Of a DNA stretch of 64,000 nucleotides, positions 25,833-34,576 are shown piece after piece. The notes under the pieces are model-generated. The model worked only from the letters and a program-made list of their open reading frames with translations. It had not been told where the DNA came from and did no database searches. The stretch is taken from NCBI RefSeq assembly GCF_005145045.1, contig NZ_CP039692.1:124001-188000 (forward strand). The letters run 5' to 3'. The position numbers were made by a program, and so were the translations under genes. The DNA is from Agrobacterium larrymoorei (GTDB taxonomy: Bacteria > Pseudomonadota > Alphaproteobacteria > Rhizobiales > Rhizobiaceae). Within the stretch, counting starts at the first letter, position 1; each line of letters opens with the position of its first letter.

Positions 25833-26590
25833 TGGATCTCGGAATTTCTGGAAAATCCGCACTCGTTCTCGGCGCAAGCCGTGGCCTGGGCGCGGCGATT
25901 GCCGCCAGCCTTACCGCTGAAGGCGTGAAAGTCTATGCTGCCGCCCGCAATGCAGGAAACATCGAAAAATCGGACAACATCATTCCGCTTACGGTGGACC
26001 TCTCGGACAAGGCATCCGTCAGTGCATTGATCGACACACTGCGCCAAAAGGGCGGCGTCGATATCCTTGTCAACAACAGCGGTGGTCCGAAGGCCGGTCC
26101 CGCCGTTGGTCAGAGCGCGGACGCTTGGGTCTCCGCGTTCGAGACGATGGCAACGTCCATTTTCACGATCACCGATGCGATGCTCGAAGGCATGATTTCG
26201 CGCAAATGGGGGCGTATCATAACTGTCGGCTCATCCGGCGTTGAACAGCCCATTCCTAATCTTGCGCTTTCCAACGGCGTGCGCGCAGCCGTCGCAGGCT
26301 GGTCGAAGACGCTTGCCGCCGAGGTCGCTCAGCATGGGATTACGGTCAACATGATCCTGCCGGGACGCATCGACACGGATCGTGTTCGCGAGCTCGATGG
26401 CATCAAGGCGAAGAACACGGGTGCCGATATCGAATCGGTGCAGGAAGCCTCCAAAAAAGACATTCCCATCGGTCGTTATGGCAAACCAGAAGAATTTGCG
26501 GCAGTCGCGACTTTTCTCGCCAGCGCGAAGGCCAGCTATGTTACGGGCTCATCCATCCGCGTGGATGGAGGGATGATCAAGGGACTTTGA
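25832..26590 (+). CDS. SDR-family oxidoreductase lacking the canonical Tyr-Lys pair
   Basis: A 252-aa short-chain dehydrogenase/reductase fold. The nucleotide loop is GASRGLG (14-20) and the NNSGGP segment (81-86) is normal for the fold. In the catalytic region, S134 is present, but the YxxxK pair aligns to S147 and R151 (LSNGVRAAV). Such SDR-like proteins exist in the FabG-like branch; activity by the standard mechanism is doubtful. The end has the usual VTGSSIRVDGGM. It is translationally coupled to the DapA-like gene upstream and lies 5 bp before the PatB/MalY gene. It may be a reductase with a different proton donor or a binding protein. Confidence 0.85.
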   Translation: MDLGISGKSALVLGASRGLGAAIAASLTAEGVKVYAAARNAGNIEKSDNIIPLTVDLSDKASVSALIDTLRQKGGVDILVNNSGGPKAGPAVGQSADAWVSAFETMATSIFTITDAMLEGMISRKWGRIITVGSSGVEQPIPNLALSNGVRAAVAGWSKTLAAEVAQHGITVNMILPGRIDTDRVRELDGIKAKNTGADIESVQEASKKDIPIGRYGKPEEFAAVATFLASAKASYVTGSSIRVDGGMIKGL

Positions 26591-26595
26591 TTTCG

Positions 26596-27753
26596 ATGAC
26601 CGATTTCGATCTCGTGCATGACCGCATCGGCACCGGCAGTTCCAAATGGAGCAAATACCCAGCCGATGTCTTGCCCATGTGGGTGGCGGATATGGATTTT
26701 CCCGCAGCACCGGAAATCATCGAAACCATTACCCGCAGGCTTCAGCATCCTATTCTCGGATATGGCGTGGCGAAGGATGAATTGCGCCACGCGATCATCG
26801 AGGATTTGAAGACGAAATATGATTGGACTGTCGCACCGGAGGAAATCGTTTTCCTGCCCGGCGTAGAGCCGGGCTTCAACATGGCGATGAAGGCCTTTCT
26901 CCAGCCGGGTGACGGAATTACCGTGCAGACGCCGGTCTATCGCCCAATACTCAACGCTCCTGCGCATTGGGGTCTGACACGGCATGATGCAGCCCTCACG
27001 CCAGCCGAGAGCGGGTGGGAAATGGATGCTGATGCCTTCAGTCGCAAAATAGCAAACTCGAAAGCCTTTCTGCTCTGCAACCCGCAAAACCCAACTGGCA
27101 AGGTGTTTACGCGGGAAGAATTGCTTTCCATGGCAGACATCTGCCGTGAACAGGACGTATTGGTCATTTCAGACGAAATCCATTGCGAACTCCTGTTCGA
27201 TGGCCGTCGTCACGTTCCCTTCGCATCTCTATCAGACGATGCCGCCAACCGAACCATCACGCTGATGGCCGCAAGCAAGACCTACAATATTGCCGGACTG
27301 AAAACTGCCTTTGCCATCATCAAAAACAAAGAGATGCGAGAGAAGTTCTCCGCCTCCCGCCTTGGCATGGTCGACAGCGTCAATATTCTCGGCCTTGAAG
27401 CGACACTTGCGGCCTACACACGCGCTGCCGGGTGGAAAGCCGAGATGCTACGATATGTCGAGGCCAACCGGAACTTTCTTTCAGATGAGATCCGCCACCG
27501 CTTTCCCTCGATCCGTATGATCAAGGCAGAAGGCACATTCCTGGCCTGGCTGGACTGCAGCGCCCTTGACCTGAAACCGAACCCACAAGCGTTTTTCCTC
27601 GAAAACGGAAAAGTCGGTTTCAGCGCCGGTTCCGAATTCGGTGCTGATTACGACAGTTTCATCCGCGTGAATTTCGGTTGCCCACGCAACCTTCTGGTGG
27701 AGGGATTGGACCGGATGGAGAAGGCGTTGAGACTGGCTCACGCCCTGCCCTGA
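26596..27753 (+). CDS. PatB/MalY-type C-S beta-lyase (PLP enzyme)
   Basis: A 385-aa fold-type I PLP enzyme of the MalY/PatB branch, which mostly contains cystathionine and cysteine-S-conjugate beta-lyases. Seen: the MWVADMDFPAAPEI N-terminus typical of the branch, CNPQNPTGKV (161-170), ISDEIHCELLF (191-201) and the PLP lysine K228 in MAASKTYNIAGL. The ATG at 26596 has AAGGGA 11 nt upstream. It is the last gene of the racemase operon. Such enzymes release thiols or sulfide plus pyruvate and ammonia, which links the operon to the sulfurtransferase and persulfide dioxygenase of the same candidate regulon. An aminotransferase role cannot be excluded. Confidence 0.87.
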   Translation: MTDFDLVHDRIGTGSSKWSKYPADVLPMWVADMDFPAAPEIIETITRRLQHPILGYGVAKDELRHAIIEDLKTKYDWTVAPEEIVFLPGVEPGFNMAMKAFLQPGDGITVQTPVYRPILNAPAHWGLTRHDAALTPAESGWEMDADAFSRKIANSKAFLLCNPQNPTGKVFTREELLSMADICREQDVLVISDEIHCELLFDGRRHVPFASLSDDAANRTITLMAASKTYNIAGLKTAFAIIKNKEMREKFSASRLGMVDSVNILGLEATLAAYTRAAGWKAEMLRYVEANRNFLSDEIRHRFPSIRMIKAEGTFLAWLDCSALDLKPNPQAFFLENGKVGFSAGSEFGADYDSFIRVNFGCPRNLLVEGLDRMEKALRLAHALP

Positions 27754-27830
27754 AAACATCACGATTCATTCAGCCACGGTTCACGGGCTGAAGCGCTAAC
27801 TGTCTGCGGGGCCAAAAGGAGGCAGATCAG

Positions 27831-28163
27831 ATGCGCAAACTCGTGTTAAGCGCAGCTCTCATTATCGCAGGACTATTTGCAAGCGGCGCCAATGCCATGC
27901 CAATCGGCAATCAGTCCGCACCCGGCAACTCGCTGGTTCAAAAAGCCGACTATGCCTGCGGGCGCGGCTACCACCTTTCGCCACGTGGCTATTGCCGACC
28001 TAACGGACCGCCACGAGGCTATTATGGCGGCGGATGGGACAGGCATGACCGTTGGGAAGATCGTCGTGAGTGGCGGGACCGTCAGGCCCGCCGCGAATGG
28101 CGAGACCGCCAAGACTGGCGCGACCGTCGCGGGTGGTATTACCAGCAGGATTATCGTTGGTGA
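27831..28163 (+). CDS. Small secreted GCG_CRPN-type protein with charged/aromatic repeats
   Basis: A 110-aa exported protein. The Sec signal (MRKLVLSAALIIAGLFASGANA) is followed by a conserved module ACGRGYHLSPRGYCRPN, which fits the GCG...CRPN pattern seen in rhizobial repeat proteins. The C-terminal tail is built of DR/REWRDR units rich in Arg, Asp and Trp. The ATG has AGGAGG 9 nt upstream. It is a single gene ending in a strong terminator (28173). No function is known to me; it could be an envelope or matrix protein. Confidence 0.8.
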   Translation: MRKLVLSAALIIAGLFASGANAMPIGNQSAPGNSLVQKADYACGRGYHLSPRGYCRPNGPPRGYYGGGWDRHDRWEDRREWRDRQARREWRDRQDWRDRRGWYYQQDYRW

Positions 28164-28172
28164 CATGAAAGA

Positions 28173-28198
28173 AGCCCTCCCTTGCCGGAGGGCTTTTC
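28173..28198 (+). terminator. Rho-independent terminator
   Basis: AGCCCTCC (28173-28180) pairs perfectly with GGAGGGCT (28187-28194) around a 6-nt loop and is followed by TTTCTC. It ends the small secreted-protein gene, 10 bp after its stop. Confidence 0.88.
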
Positions 28199-28227
28199 TC
28201 TGCCCGACGCGCAAACCAATCTGGACG

Positions 28228-28926
28228 TCAGCTCGTGACCGAACGAAGCGATTTTTCGATCTCTCCACCGCAATAAGATTGTCCATAATCCGCAAAAGCT
28301 TGGAGACGCAGTTTATCGAGCCGTTCGTCTCGCATCATCCGCTGGGATAATCCCCATATGAACGGGCTCGTTTTCTTCAAAAGGTCAGAGATCGGTAAAA
28401 AGCGCTCGGCCATGGTGTTCCAGAGCACTGCCGTTACGATGTCGGCCACGGTTGCGTTTTCTGTACCCAGCATGAAGCCGCTCTCAGATGTCAGGCCATG
28501 TCGCCTGCCCGTATCTTCGAAGATGGTCATCCATTTTTGGAGCCGCGGGGTGAAGTCTTGCCACTTTTCCGGCGTCCACATTTCGCGCCCGCCATCCAGT
28601 GTCAGTTCATCGATGACATCATTCGCGTCGTTGACGAGTTTGAGGGACATGGCACGCGCTTCAGGGGTTTGTGGCAGAAGATCGAAACGTTCGGCGAGAT
28701 AAAAAGCAATTGCAGGCATCTGGGAGATTGCGAATTGACGATCCCGATCGATGAGAACCGGTGGACCCATGAAGGCAATCGGCTGCTGATCGACATCGCG
28801 GCCCATCAACGCTCCAATCGCTTCGGCATCATGTTCCTGCCATGTGCAATTACTGTAAGCGAGGATGGCACGGATGAACTGCCCGCGAAACGGCACCAGC
28901 CAATAGTACAAATCGAATTCAGCCAT
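28228..28926 (-). CDS. Glutathione S-transferase family protein
   Basis: A 232-aa soluble protein with an N-terminal thioredoxin-like domain (about 1-82; FDLYYWLVPFRGQFIRAILAY, then PPVLIDRDRQFAISQMPAIAFYLAERF with a glutathione-contact SQ pair) and a C-terminal helical domain (about 90-215). The start has AAGGAG 8 nt upstream. Tyr or Ser near residue 8-14 could activate the thiol, but the catalytic residue is not certain. It lies next to the broken DUF1810 gene, with no clear tie to the sulfur system upstream. Likely role: detoxification. Confidence 0.85.
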   Translation of the reverse strand: MAEFDLYYWLVPFRGQFIRAILAYSNCTWQEHDAEAIGALMGRDVDQQPIAFMGPPVLIDRDRQFAISQMPAIAFYLAERFDLLPQTPEARAMSLKLVNDANDVIDELTLDGGREMWTPEKWQDFTPRLQKWMTIFEDTGRRHGLTSESGFMLGTENATVADIVTAVLWNTMAERFLPISDLLKKTSPFIWGLSQRMMRDERLDKLRLQAFADYGQSYCGGEIEKSLRSVTS

Positions 28927-28971
28927 TTTATTGCTCCTTACCGCTTATGACGAACCAACCGAGCGCACCTG

Positions 28972-29396
28972 CTAAGGTTCCGGAGAAAACCGGGCTATCG
29001 TTTCCTCATCCCGCTTGCCGTCATAGAACTGATGTAGCGCTTGTTCAAAGGACGTTCCGGCACCGCTGATTGCGGCGAATAGAGTTATGCTTGAATGGAA
29101 CTTCAAATCATCCGGTGAGCCCAGAATTTCATGCGCGGTAAGGTCTGCGTGAGACAGCATGGCTGCGGTACATTCCAGCAGACGGGCTCCAAGAACGGGA
29201 TGGTCAAGATAGGCTCGCGCTTCGGCACGATTTGAGATGGCATAAAAGCGTGCCGTTTCAGAGCGCCCAAGCCCGGCGATCTGCGGAAAGATGAACCACA
29301 TCCAATGGGAGGATTTGCGACCGGCGCGCAGCCGTCCAAAGCCTGTTCATAGATGTGGTGCTGCGCGTCGATGAAGCGTTGAAGGTTGAACTGCAC
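28972..29396 (-). pseudogene. DUF1810-family gene broken by a one-base deletion
   Basis: Two frames together give one DUF1810 protein. The first part (from the GTG at 29396, with GGAGGG 6 nt upstream) reads VQFNLQRFIDAQHHIYEQALDG. It then leaves frame near 29331-29333. The second frame reads LRAGRKSSHWMWFIFPQIAG and continues to the normal end. One missing base in the Gly codon restores the whole family sequence. It is either a recent pseudogene or a sequencing error. I see no slippery heptamer to suggest programmed frameshifting. Both halves are otherwise well preserved. Confidence 0.85.
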
Positions 29397-29437
29397 TCGA
29401 TACCCTCCATCTCTCGACACGCATCCGGCTGCATCTA

Positions 29438-30511
29438 TTATGAATCTAGCCGTTGCTCGGTTTTCGCATCGAAAATATGAACATTTTCAATCGCGAAATT
29501 AAGGCGGGCAGTGCCACCCGCCTCCAGCGGAGATCGACCGTTGAGGACGAAAACGATTTCGGGTGTCGTCTTCGTCGTCACAAAGGTTGCAGACCCCGTG
29601 GACTCCACCGAGGCAATCGGGAGATCAAAACCGGGCTCTTGCGGTTCCGCAAGCTTGAGATGCTCCGGTCGAATTCCCATAAGCACGGCATGATCCGGCG
29701 GTAAATTCACATCCAGTTCAAGGGTCTGGAGTGTTGGCAGCTCTAGGATGACGGACTTGCCATTGCTGCCAGTTCTTGCCGGGATGAAATTCATGGCGGG
29801 GGAGCCGATGAAGCCCGCAACGAAACGGTTGGCCGGTCTGTCATAGAGATCGAGCGGCCTGCCCTGCTGTTCGATCACGCCGCTGCGCATGATTACGACA
29901 TGGTCGGCCATGGTCATGGCCTCGACCTGATCATGAGTGACGTAAACTGAAGTGGCGCCGAGCCGGTCATGAAGGGCTCTGATTTCCTTGCGCATGTGCA
30001 CGCGCAACGCCGCATCGAGATTGGAAAGCGGCTCATCGAACAGGAATGCTTTGGGATGGCGGATGATGGCTCTGCTCATCGCAACGCGCTGACGCTGACC
30101 GCCGGATAGTTCTCTGGGATATCTGTGAAGCAGGTCTCCAAGACCTGTGATCGCGGCCACTTCCTGCGCGGCCTTCTTCGCCTCGGCCTTCTTCACACCC
30201 TTGATCTTCAGGCTATAGGTCAGGTTCTGTTCAACTGTCATATGCGGATAAAGCGCGTAGGACTGGAAGACCATGGCAAGGTCGCGCTTTCGCGGTGGCA
30301 CGTTGTTCATCCGCTCGCCGGCAATCATCAGGTCGCCGCTCGATATGGTCTCAAGCCCTGCGAGCGAACGCAACAAAGTTGATTTTCCGCATCCCGATGG
30401 CCCGACCAAGGCGACGAAAGCACCTTTTGGAATTGAAAGGTCGATATTCTTGAGAGCGTGATATGCGCCATAATGCTTGTTGACGCCGGTCAGTTGGATC
30501 TGGTTGGTCAT
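29438..30511 (-). CDS. Carbohydrate ABC importer ATPase (UgpC/MsmK/MalK-like)
   Basis: A 357-aa CUT1-type ATPase: Walker A GPSGCGKST (about 39-47), Q-loop FQSYALYPHMTV, signature LSGGQRQRVAM, Walker B AFLFDEPLSNLD and the switch THDQ. A C-terminal TOBE/OB-fold regulatory domain follows (about 240-357; GIRPEHLKL). The ATG at 30511 overlaps the permease stop (ATGA), so the two are translationally coupled. It is the last gene of the LacI-linked sugar operon. Confidence 0.95.
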   Translation of the reverse strand: MTNQIQLTGVNKHYGAYHALKNIDLSIPKGAFVALVGPSGCGKSTLLRSLAGLETISSGDLMIAGERMNNVPPRKRDLAMVFQSYALYPHMTVEQNLTYSLKIKGVKKAEAKKAAQEVAAITGLGDLLHRYPRELSGGQRQRVAMSRAIIRHPKAFLFDEPLSNLDAALRVHMRKEIRALHDRLGATSVYVTHDQVEAMTMADHVVIMRSGVIEQQGRPLDLYDRPANRFVAGFIGSPAMNFIPARTGSNGKSVILELPTLQTLELDVNLPPDHAVLMGIRPEHLKLAEPQEPGFDLPIASVESTGSATFVTTKTTPEIVFVLNGRSPLEAGGTARLNFAIENVHIFDAKTEQRLDS

Positions 30512-31335
30512 TTGAGGGCTCCCGATGTGAGGCCGGAGACGATGCGCCGTTGCAGAAGGACGAAGATCGCGAGGATGGGCGTCACATACATGGTCGCGTA
30601 GGCCATGATGTTGTTCCACTCGCTCGTGTTCGGCCCCATGAAGGTGTTGAGACCCACGCTTGCGGGCTGAAGGCTGACATCCTGGATCATGGATTTCGAA
30701 TATACGAATTCACCGAATGCCTGCATGAAGATGAGGATTGCGCTGACGAGGATGCCGTTGCGCGCAAGCGGCAGGACGATATTGAAGAAAGCGCCCACGC
30801 GCGAATTGCCGTCCACCAAGGCCGCCTCCTCCAATTCCATGGGAACCGCCATGAAGGTCGCCCGCACCAGAACCACGAAGAACGGCATGCTTTTGGCGGC
30901 AATCGCCAGAATGACGGCCAGCCGTGGATAATCCAGCAAGCCGATTTGTGTGAACCCGACGAAGATGGGCGTTACCATCAAGGAGGCCGGAAGCACCTGC
31001 AGCATGAGAATGAGGAACAGGCCGAGATCGACCCAGACATTGCGGTAGCGCGCGAGAACATAGGCACAGCCTGTGCCAAGAAGGGCAATCAGCGCGACCG
31101 AGCCGAAGGCGATGACGACCGAGTTCCACAGATAGCGTCCCATGTTCCGGCTTTCCCAGACGTAGGCGAAGGTTTCCCAACGCGCTGCGGACGGCCAGAA
31201 GCTCGGCGGATTGGCGAACATTTCCGAGCCGCTTTTGATGGACGTGACATACATCCAGTAGAGCGGAAACAGATAGATGGCGGCCATGATGATGGCCATG
31301 AGCAGCATCAGGCGATTGCGGGCTGTCTCGCTCAT
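30508..31335 (-). CDS. Carbohydrate ABC importer permease (MalG-like)
   Basis: A 275-aa inner-membrane permease of the CUT1 family with six predicted helices. The first helix is at about 10-30 (LMLLMAIIMAAIYLFPLYWMY), and the EAA loop reads EEAALVDGNSRVGAFFNIVLPLARNG. Start and stop codons overlap those of both neighbours (ATGA at each junction), showing a tightly coupled permease-permease-ATPase unit. Confidence 0.94.
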   Translation of the reverse strand: MSETARNRLMLLMAIIMAAIYLFPLYWMYVTSIKSGSEMFANPPSFWPSAARWETFAYVWESRNMGRYLWNSVVIAFGSVALIALLGTGCAYVLARYRNVWVDLGLFLILMLQVLPASLMVTPIFVGFTQIGLLDYPRLAVILAIAAKSMPFFVVLVRATFMAVPMELEEAALVDGNSRVGAFFNIVLPLARNGILVSAILIFMQAFGEFVYSKSMIQDVSLQPASVGLNTFMGPNTSEWNNIMAYATMYVTPILAIFVLLQRRIVSGLTSGALK

Positions 31336-32237
31336 CCACGCACCTCATGACGTGTGGAGCGCACGTAAACTGCGGCAGCGAACATGACGAAGACCGTCAT
31401 GATGACCGAAATCGTTGCGCCTCTGCCGAAATCATACTGGCGGAAAGACAGGTCCCATGCCCAATATTGGGCGACGTTGGAAGAGTTGTTCGGCCCGCCA
31501 TCGGTGATGGCCGCGAAGAGATCGAATTGCTGCAAGGTGAAGATCAGGCCAAGTGCGATGATCGCGCCGATGGTGGAGCGCATCATCGGCAGGGTTATCG
31601 TCCAGAAGCGTTGCCAGGCATTGGCACCATCCATGTCCGCAGCTTCGTAAAGGTCGCCGGGAATTGCTGAAAGACCGACCGACAGCAGGATCATGTTGAA
31701 GGAGGTGCCAAGCCAGATATTGGCAATGACGACCGCCCAGAGCGAGAAATTGGGGTCGGAGCGCCAGAAGATGTTGCCGCTGATCAAACCGCTCTCGCGC
31801 AGGAAGAAGTTCAAAACGCCGAAATCGCCTGACAAAATCCAATTCCAGATGGCACCGACGACAAGGCCGGGCATGACCCATGAAACGAGAAACAGACCGC
31901 GCAGCCAGCTCGCACCGGGAAAATTCGTCCAGAAAAACAGTGCGAGACCGAAGCCGATGATGAACTGTCCGGCAATGGAGCCGACAACGAAGATCAGCGT
32001 ATTGGTCAGGATCGGCCATGTTTCCGGCTGTTTGAACAGCGCCACGTAATTGTCCATGCCGACAAATGGGCGGATGAAGCTGCCAAGGCTGAACATATCA
32101 ACCTCCTGAAAGCTCATCAGAATATTATAGATTAACGGTAGACCGGCCAACGCGAACAGAAACGCGAAGGGCACACCGACCAGCACCATGTCAAATCCAC
32201 GGCCATCCCTGACGCTGGAGAATATCCGTCTCATCAT
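31332..32237 (-). CDS. Carbohydrate ABC importer permease (MalF-like)
   Basis: A 301-aa CUT1-type permease with six helices; the first is at about 18-40 (DMVLVGVPFAFLFALAGLPLIYN). The EAA loop reads EAADMDGANAWQRFWTITLPMM. Tandem ATGs occur at 32237 and 32234; AAGAGG sits 2 and 5 nt upstream respectively, so the second may be used. It follows the binding-protein gene by 116 bp that hold a stem-loop. Confidence 0.94.
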   Translation of the reverse strand: MMRRIFSSVRDGRGFDMVLVGVPFAFLFALAGLPLIYNILMSFQEVDMFSLGSFIRPFVGMDNYVALFKQPETWPILTNTLIFVVGSIAGQFIIGFGLALFFWTNFPGASWLRGLFLVSWVMPGLVVGAIWNWILSGDFGVLNFFLRESGLISGNIFWRSDPNFSLWAVVIANIWLGTSFNMILLSVGLSAIPGDLYEAADMDGANAWQRFWTITLPMMRSTIGAIIALGLIFTLQQFDLFAAITDGGPNNSSNVAQYWAWDLSFRQYDFGRGATISVIMTVFVMFAAAVYVRSTRHEVRG

Positions 32238-32312
32238 AACCTCTTGTCATCGCTCGGAACCGCTCGACACATTCCCGTGCCGAGCAGCTCCGTTCGGGAG
32301 GAAACTGGGCTT

Positions 32313-32345
32313 CTGCCCGCAACCGTGCTCAGACGACGCGGGCAG
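32313..32345 (-). other. Stem-loop in the binding-protein/permease gap (importer 3)
   Basis: CTGCCCGC (32313-32320) pairs perfectly with GCGGGCAG (32338-32345) across a 17-nt loop. No T-run follows on the minus strand. The position matches the stem-loops of the other importers. Confidence 0.55.
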
Positions 32346-32353
32346 GAAACCGA

Positions 32354-33586
32354 TCAACCGCCAATCGACTTGATTTTTTCCGCAGCCTGATCGAGAGCCG
32401 CTTTCGGCTCCATCTGGCCCGTGAGCGCTGCCTGAATGGCATCCTGAATGGCCTTGGAAATCTTGGGCCATTCTGGCGACGGGCCGCGCGGCTGGGCGTA
32501 TTTCATCTGCTCGAGGAAGGTGGCGAGAGCCGCGTCTTTTTCGGCATTGCCGGTTGGAGGCACGGGGATATCGGAGCGCGCCGGAAGCTGGCCGAAATCC
32601 TTGTACATCGTGGAATCTTTCGAGGCGAAGAACTCCAGTGCCTTGAAGGCTTCTTCCGGGTGCTTGGTGCTGGAGAAGATTGCCCAGTTGTAGTCGCCCA
32701 TGGCCGACGAGCGCTGCGCGCCTTCCTGCGGAACGGGCAGAAGTGCAGTGCCCCACTGGAACTTAGCGTCCGTCAGCATACGGTCGATTTCCCACGGACC
32801 GGAGATGGCCATGGCCGCATTGCCGGCATTGAAGGTTGCCGTCGAATCCCACTGGCTGCGGGTCAGCGTATCCGGCGAGGTCAGTTTCTCGGTCAGTAAC
32901 TGCTTCCAGATCGTCAATGCTCTGACCGCGCCTTCGCCATTGATGGCGTTGTAGCTCGCGCCACCCATCTGCGCCCAGGGCAGGAACTGGAAAGTCCCTT
33001 CCTCATTCGCCTTGGCGGAGAAAGTGATCCCGTAGACGTTCTTCTTGGGGTCGGTGAGCTTGCGCGCGGTTTCTACCAGTTCATCCCAGGTCTTGGGTGG
33101 GCTTTCGGGATCAAGCCCGGCAGCCTTGAACAAGTCCTTATTGTAGTAGAGCGCAATCGTGTTTGTCGCCTTGGGCACGCCGTAATATTTGCCGTCCCAT
33201 GTGGCGGATTTCAGCGGGCCCGGGAAATAGTTCTCGGCTTTGATCGTAGTCGATTTACCGATCATGTCGGTCAGATCGAGAAACGCACCGCGCGATGCGA
33301 ACATGGCGTGGTTGGGGTTGTCGATAGCGATGATATCCGGTGCCTTGCCTGTAGAATAGGCACGCATCGCTTCGCTCACCACGTCATCGAACTGGATCTG
33401 GCGATACTCGATCTGGACGCCGTTATTCTGTGCGTTGAATTCCTTGATGAGATTAGGCGCTGGCTGAATATCGCGATCCAGCGACCAGAGCGTGAGCTTC
33501 ACATCTTCAGCTTTTGCCTGAAAACCAACCATCGCGGCACATGTCAGCGCCAGTGTCATGGCAATCGAATGCTTTCGGATACCCAT
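32354..33586 (-). CDS. Carbohydrate ABC importer substrate-binding protein (SBP_bac_1)
   Basis: A 410-aa periplasmic protein. The signal peptide is [19 protein letters not shown] with cleavage expected after AKA (about residue 26). The mature chain starts [14 protein letters not shown], and [12 protein letters not shown] and [24 protein letters not shown] are landmarks of the family. The ATG has AAGGAGGAG upstream. It sits between the isomerase gene (73 bp upstream) and the permeases. The companion dehydrogenase and isomerase suggest a sugar, polyol or inositol-like substrate. Confidence 0.94.
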   Translation of the reverse strand: MGIRKHSIAMTLALTCAAMVGFQAKAEDVKLTLWSLDRDIQPAPNLIKEFNAQNNGVQIEYRQIQFDDVVSEAMRAYSTGKAPDIIAIDNPNHAMFASRGAFLDLTDMIGKSTTIKAENYFPGPLKSATWDGKYYGVPKATNTIALYYNKDLFKAAGLDPESPPKTWDELVETARKLTDPKKNVYGITFSAKANEEGTFQFLPWAQMGGASYNAINGEGAVRALTIWKQLLTEKLTSPDTLTRSQWDSTATFNAGNAAMAISGPWEIDRMLTDAKFQWGTALLPVPQEGAQRSSAMGDYNWAIFSSTKHPEEAFKALEFFASKDSTMYKDFGQLPARSDIPVPPTGNAEKDAALATFLEQMKYAQPRGPSPEWPKISKAIQDAIQAALTGQMEPKAALDQAAEKIKSIGG

Positions 33587-33659
33587 AATTCTCCTCCTTT
33601 AAGGTTATCCCTACGTTTCTCCGCCTGCCGCCTCCTCACGCGACCGGCGCCTTTCCTGC

Positions 33660-34565
33660 TTACGACGGGTCTACGACAAAGCTTCCGCCGCGCGCCTGTT
33701 TGAGATGGTTGAGTGCGTGGACCTGCCCCGTCATTTCCAGAGCGTCGCGATAGACCGGATCATGCCAGCCCTCGATATCGATGGAACCGGACCAGCCCGC
33801 GAGGCGCAGTTCCGAAATGATGTCTGTCCAGTTGCTGTCACCGAAACCGGGGGTGCGCATGAACACGAACGGGTGCTTGCCGAAAATCCCGTGCTCGCGG
33901 ATCACATCCCAGCGGATCGTCGCATCCTTGCCGTGAACGTGGAAAATCTTGTGCGCCCACTTGCGGATTTGCGGCAGTGGATCGATCAGGTAGACCATCT
34001 GGTGGCACGGTTCCCATTCGAGGCCGATATTGTCATCCGGCGTTTCGTTGAAGATCAGCTCCCAGGCATCGGGATTATGAGCTATATTCCAGTCGCCGGT
34101 CTGCCAGTTGCCATCCATGGCGCAGTTTTCGAAGGCGATGCGGATGCCCTTGTCGGCGGCGCGCTTGGCAAGCTCGCTCCAGATTTCCTTGTAGCGTGGC
34201 AGGCTCTCCGGCAGTGGCTTGTTGCGGACACGCCCAGTGAAGCCTGCAACGCAGGTGGCGCCGAAATGATGGGCGTTGTCGATGCAATCCTTCCAGCCCT
34301 GAAGGGTCTGCAAATCGAGATCGGTGCCTTCCAGCGGATTACCGAACATTCCAATCGTGGAAATCGTGATATCCCTGTCGCCGATGGCTTCCACACAGCG
34401 CTTGCCCAACTCGGCAATATCCTGACCATTGGTCGTCTGCCAGAAGAAGGGCTCGAAACTCTCGAAACCCATATCCGCGATCTGCGCGATCCGTTCCGCC
34501 GCCTGCCCTTTCGTCGCACTGACCATGGTGCCGACACGAATGGAATTTTTGCTATCCAAGCTCAT
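33660..34565 (-). CDS. Sugar phosphate isomerase/epimerase-family protein
   Basis: A 301-aa AP-endonuclease-2-type TIM barrel. Likely metal ligands include the Glu in IAFENCA, the Glu/His in LEWEPCHQ, the His pair in KIFHVHGKD and the Glu in IDIEGWHD. The ATG at 34565 is preferred over a TTG one codon upstream because GGGAAGAG precedes it. It lies 8 bp behind the Gfo/Idh/MocA gene; this pair often interconverts keto-sugars or inosose-like compounds. The substrate is unassigned. Confidence 0.9.
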   Translation of the reverse strand: MSLDSKNSIRVGTMVSATKGQAAERIAQIADMGFESFEPFFWQTTNGQDIAELGKRCVEAIGDRDITISTIGMFGNPLEGTDLDLQTLQGWKDCIDNAHHFGATCVAGFTGRVRNKPLPESLPRYKEIWSELAKRAADKGIRIAFENCAMDGNWQTGDWNIAHNPDAWELIFNETPDDNIGLEWEPCHQMVYLIDPLPQIRKWAHKIFHVHGKDATIRWDVIREHGIFGKHPFVFMRTPGFGDSNWTDIISELRLAGWSGSIDIEGWHDPVYRDALEMTGQVHALNHLKQARGGSFVVDPS

Positions 34566-34576
34566 CAATCTCTTCC

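Noticed and set aside
29320..29345. Programmed frameshift in the DUF1810 gene
   Set aside because: No slippery heptamer or downstream structure is visible, and the family is normally a single frame.
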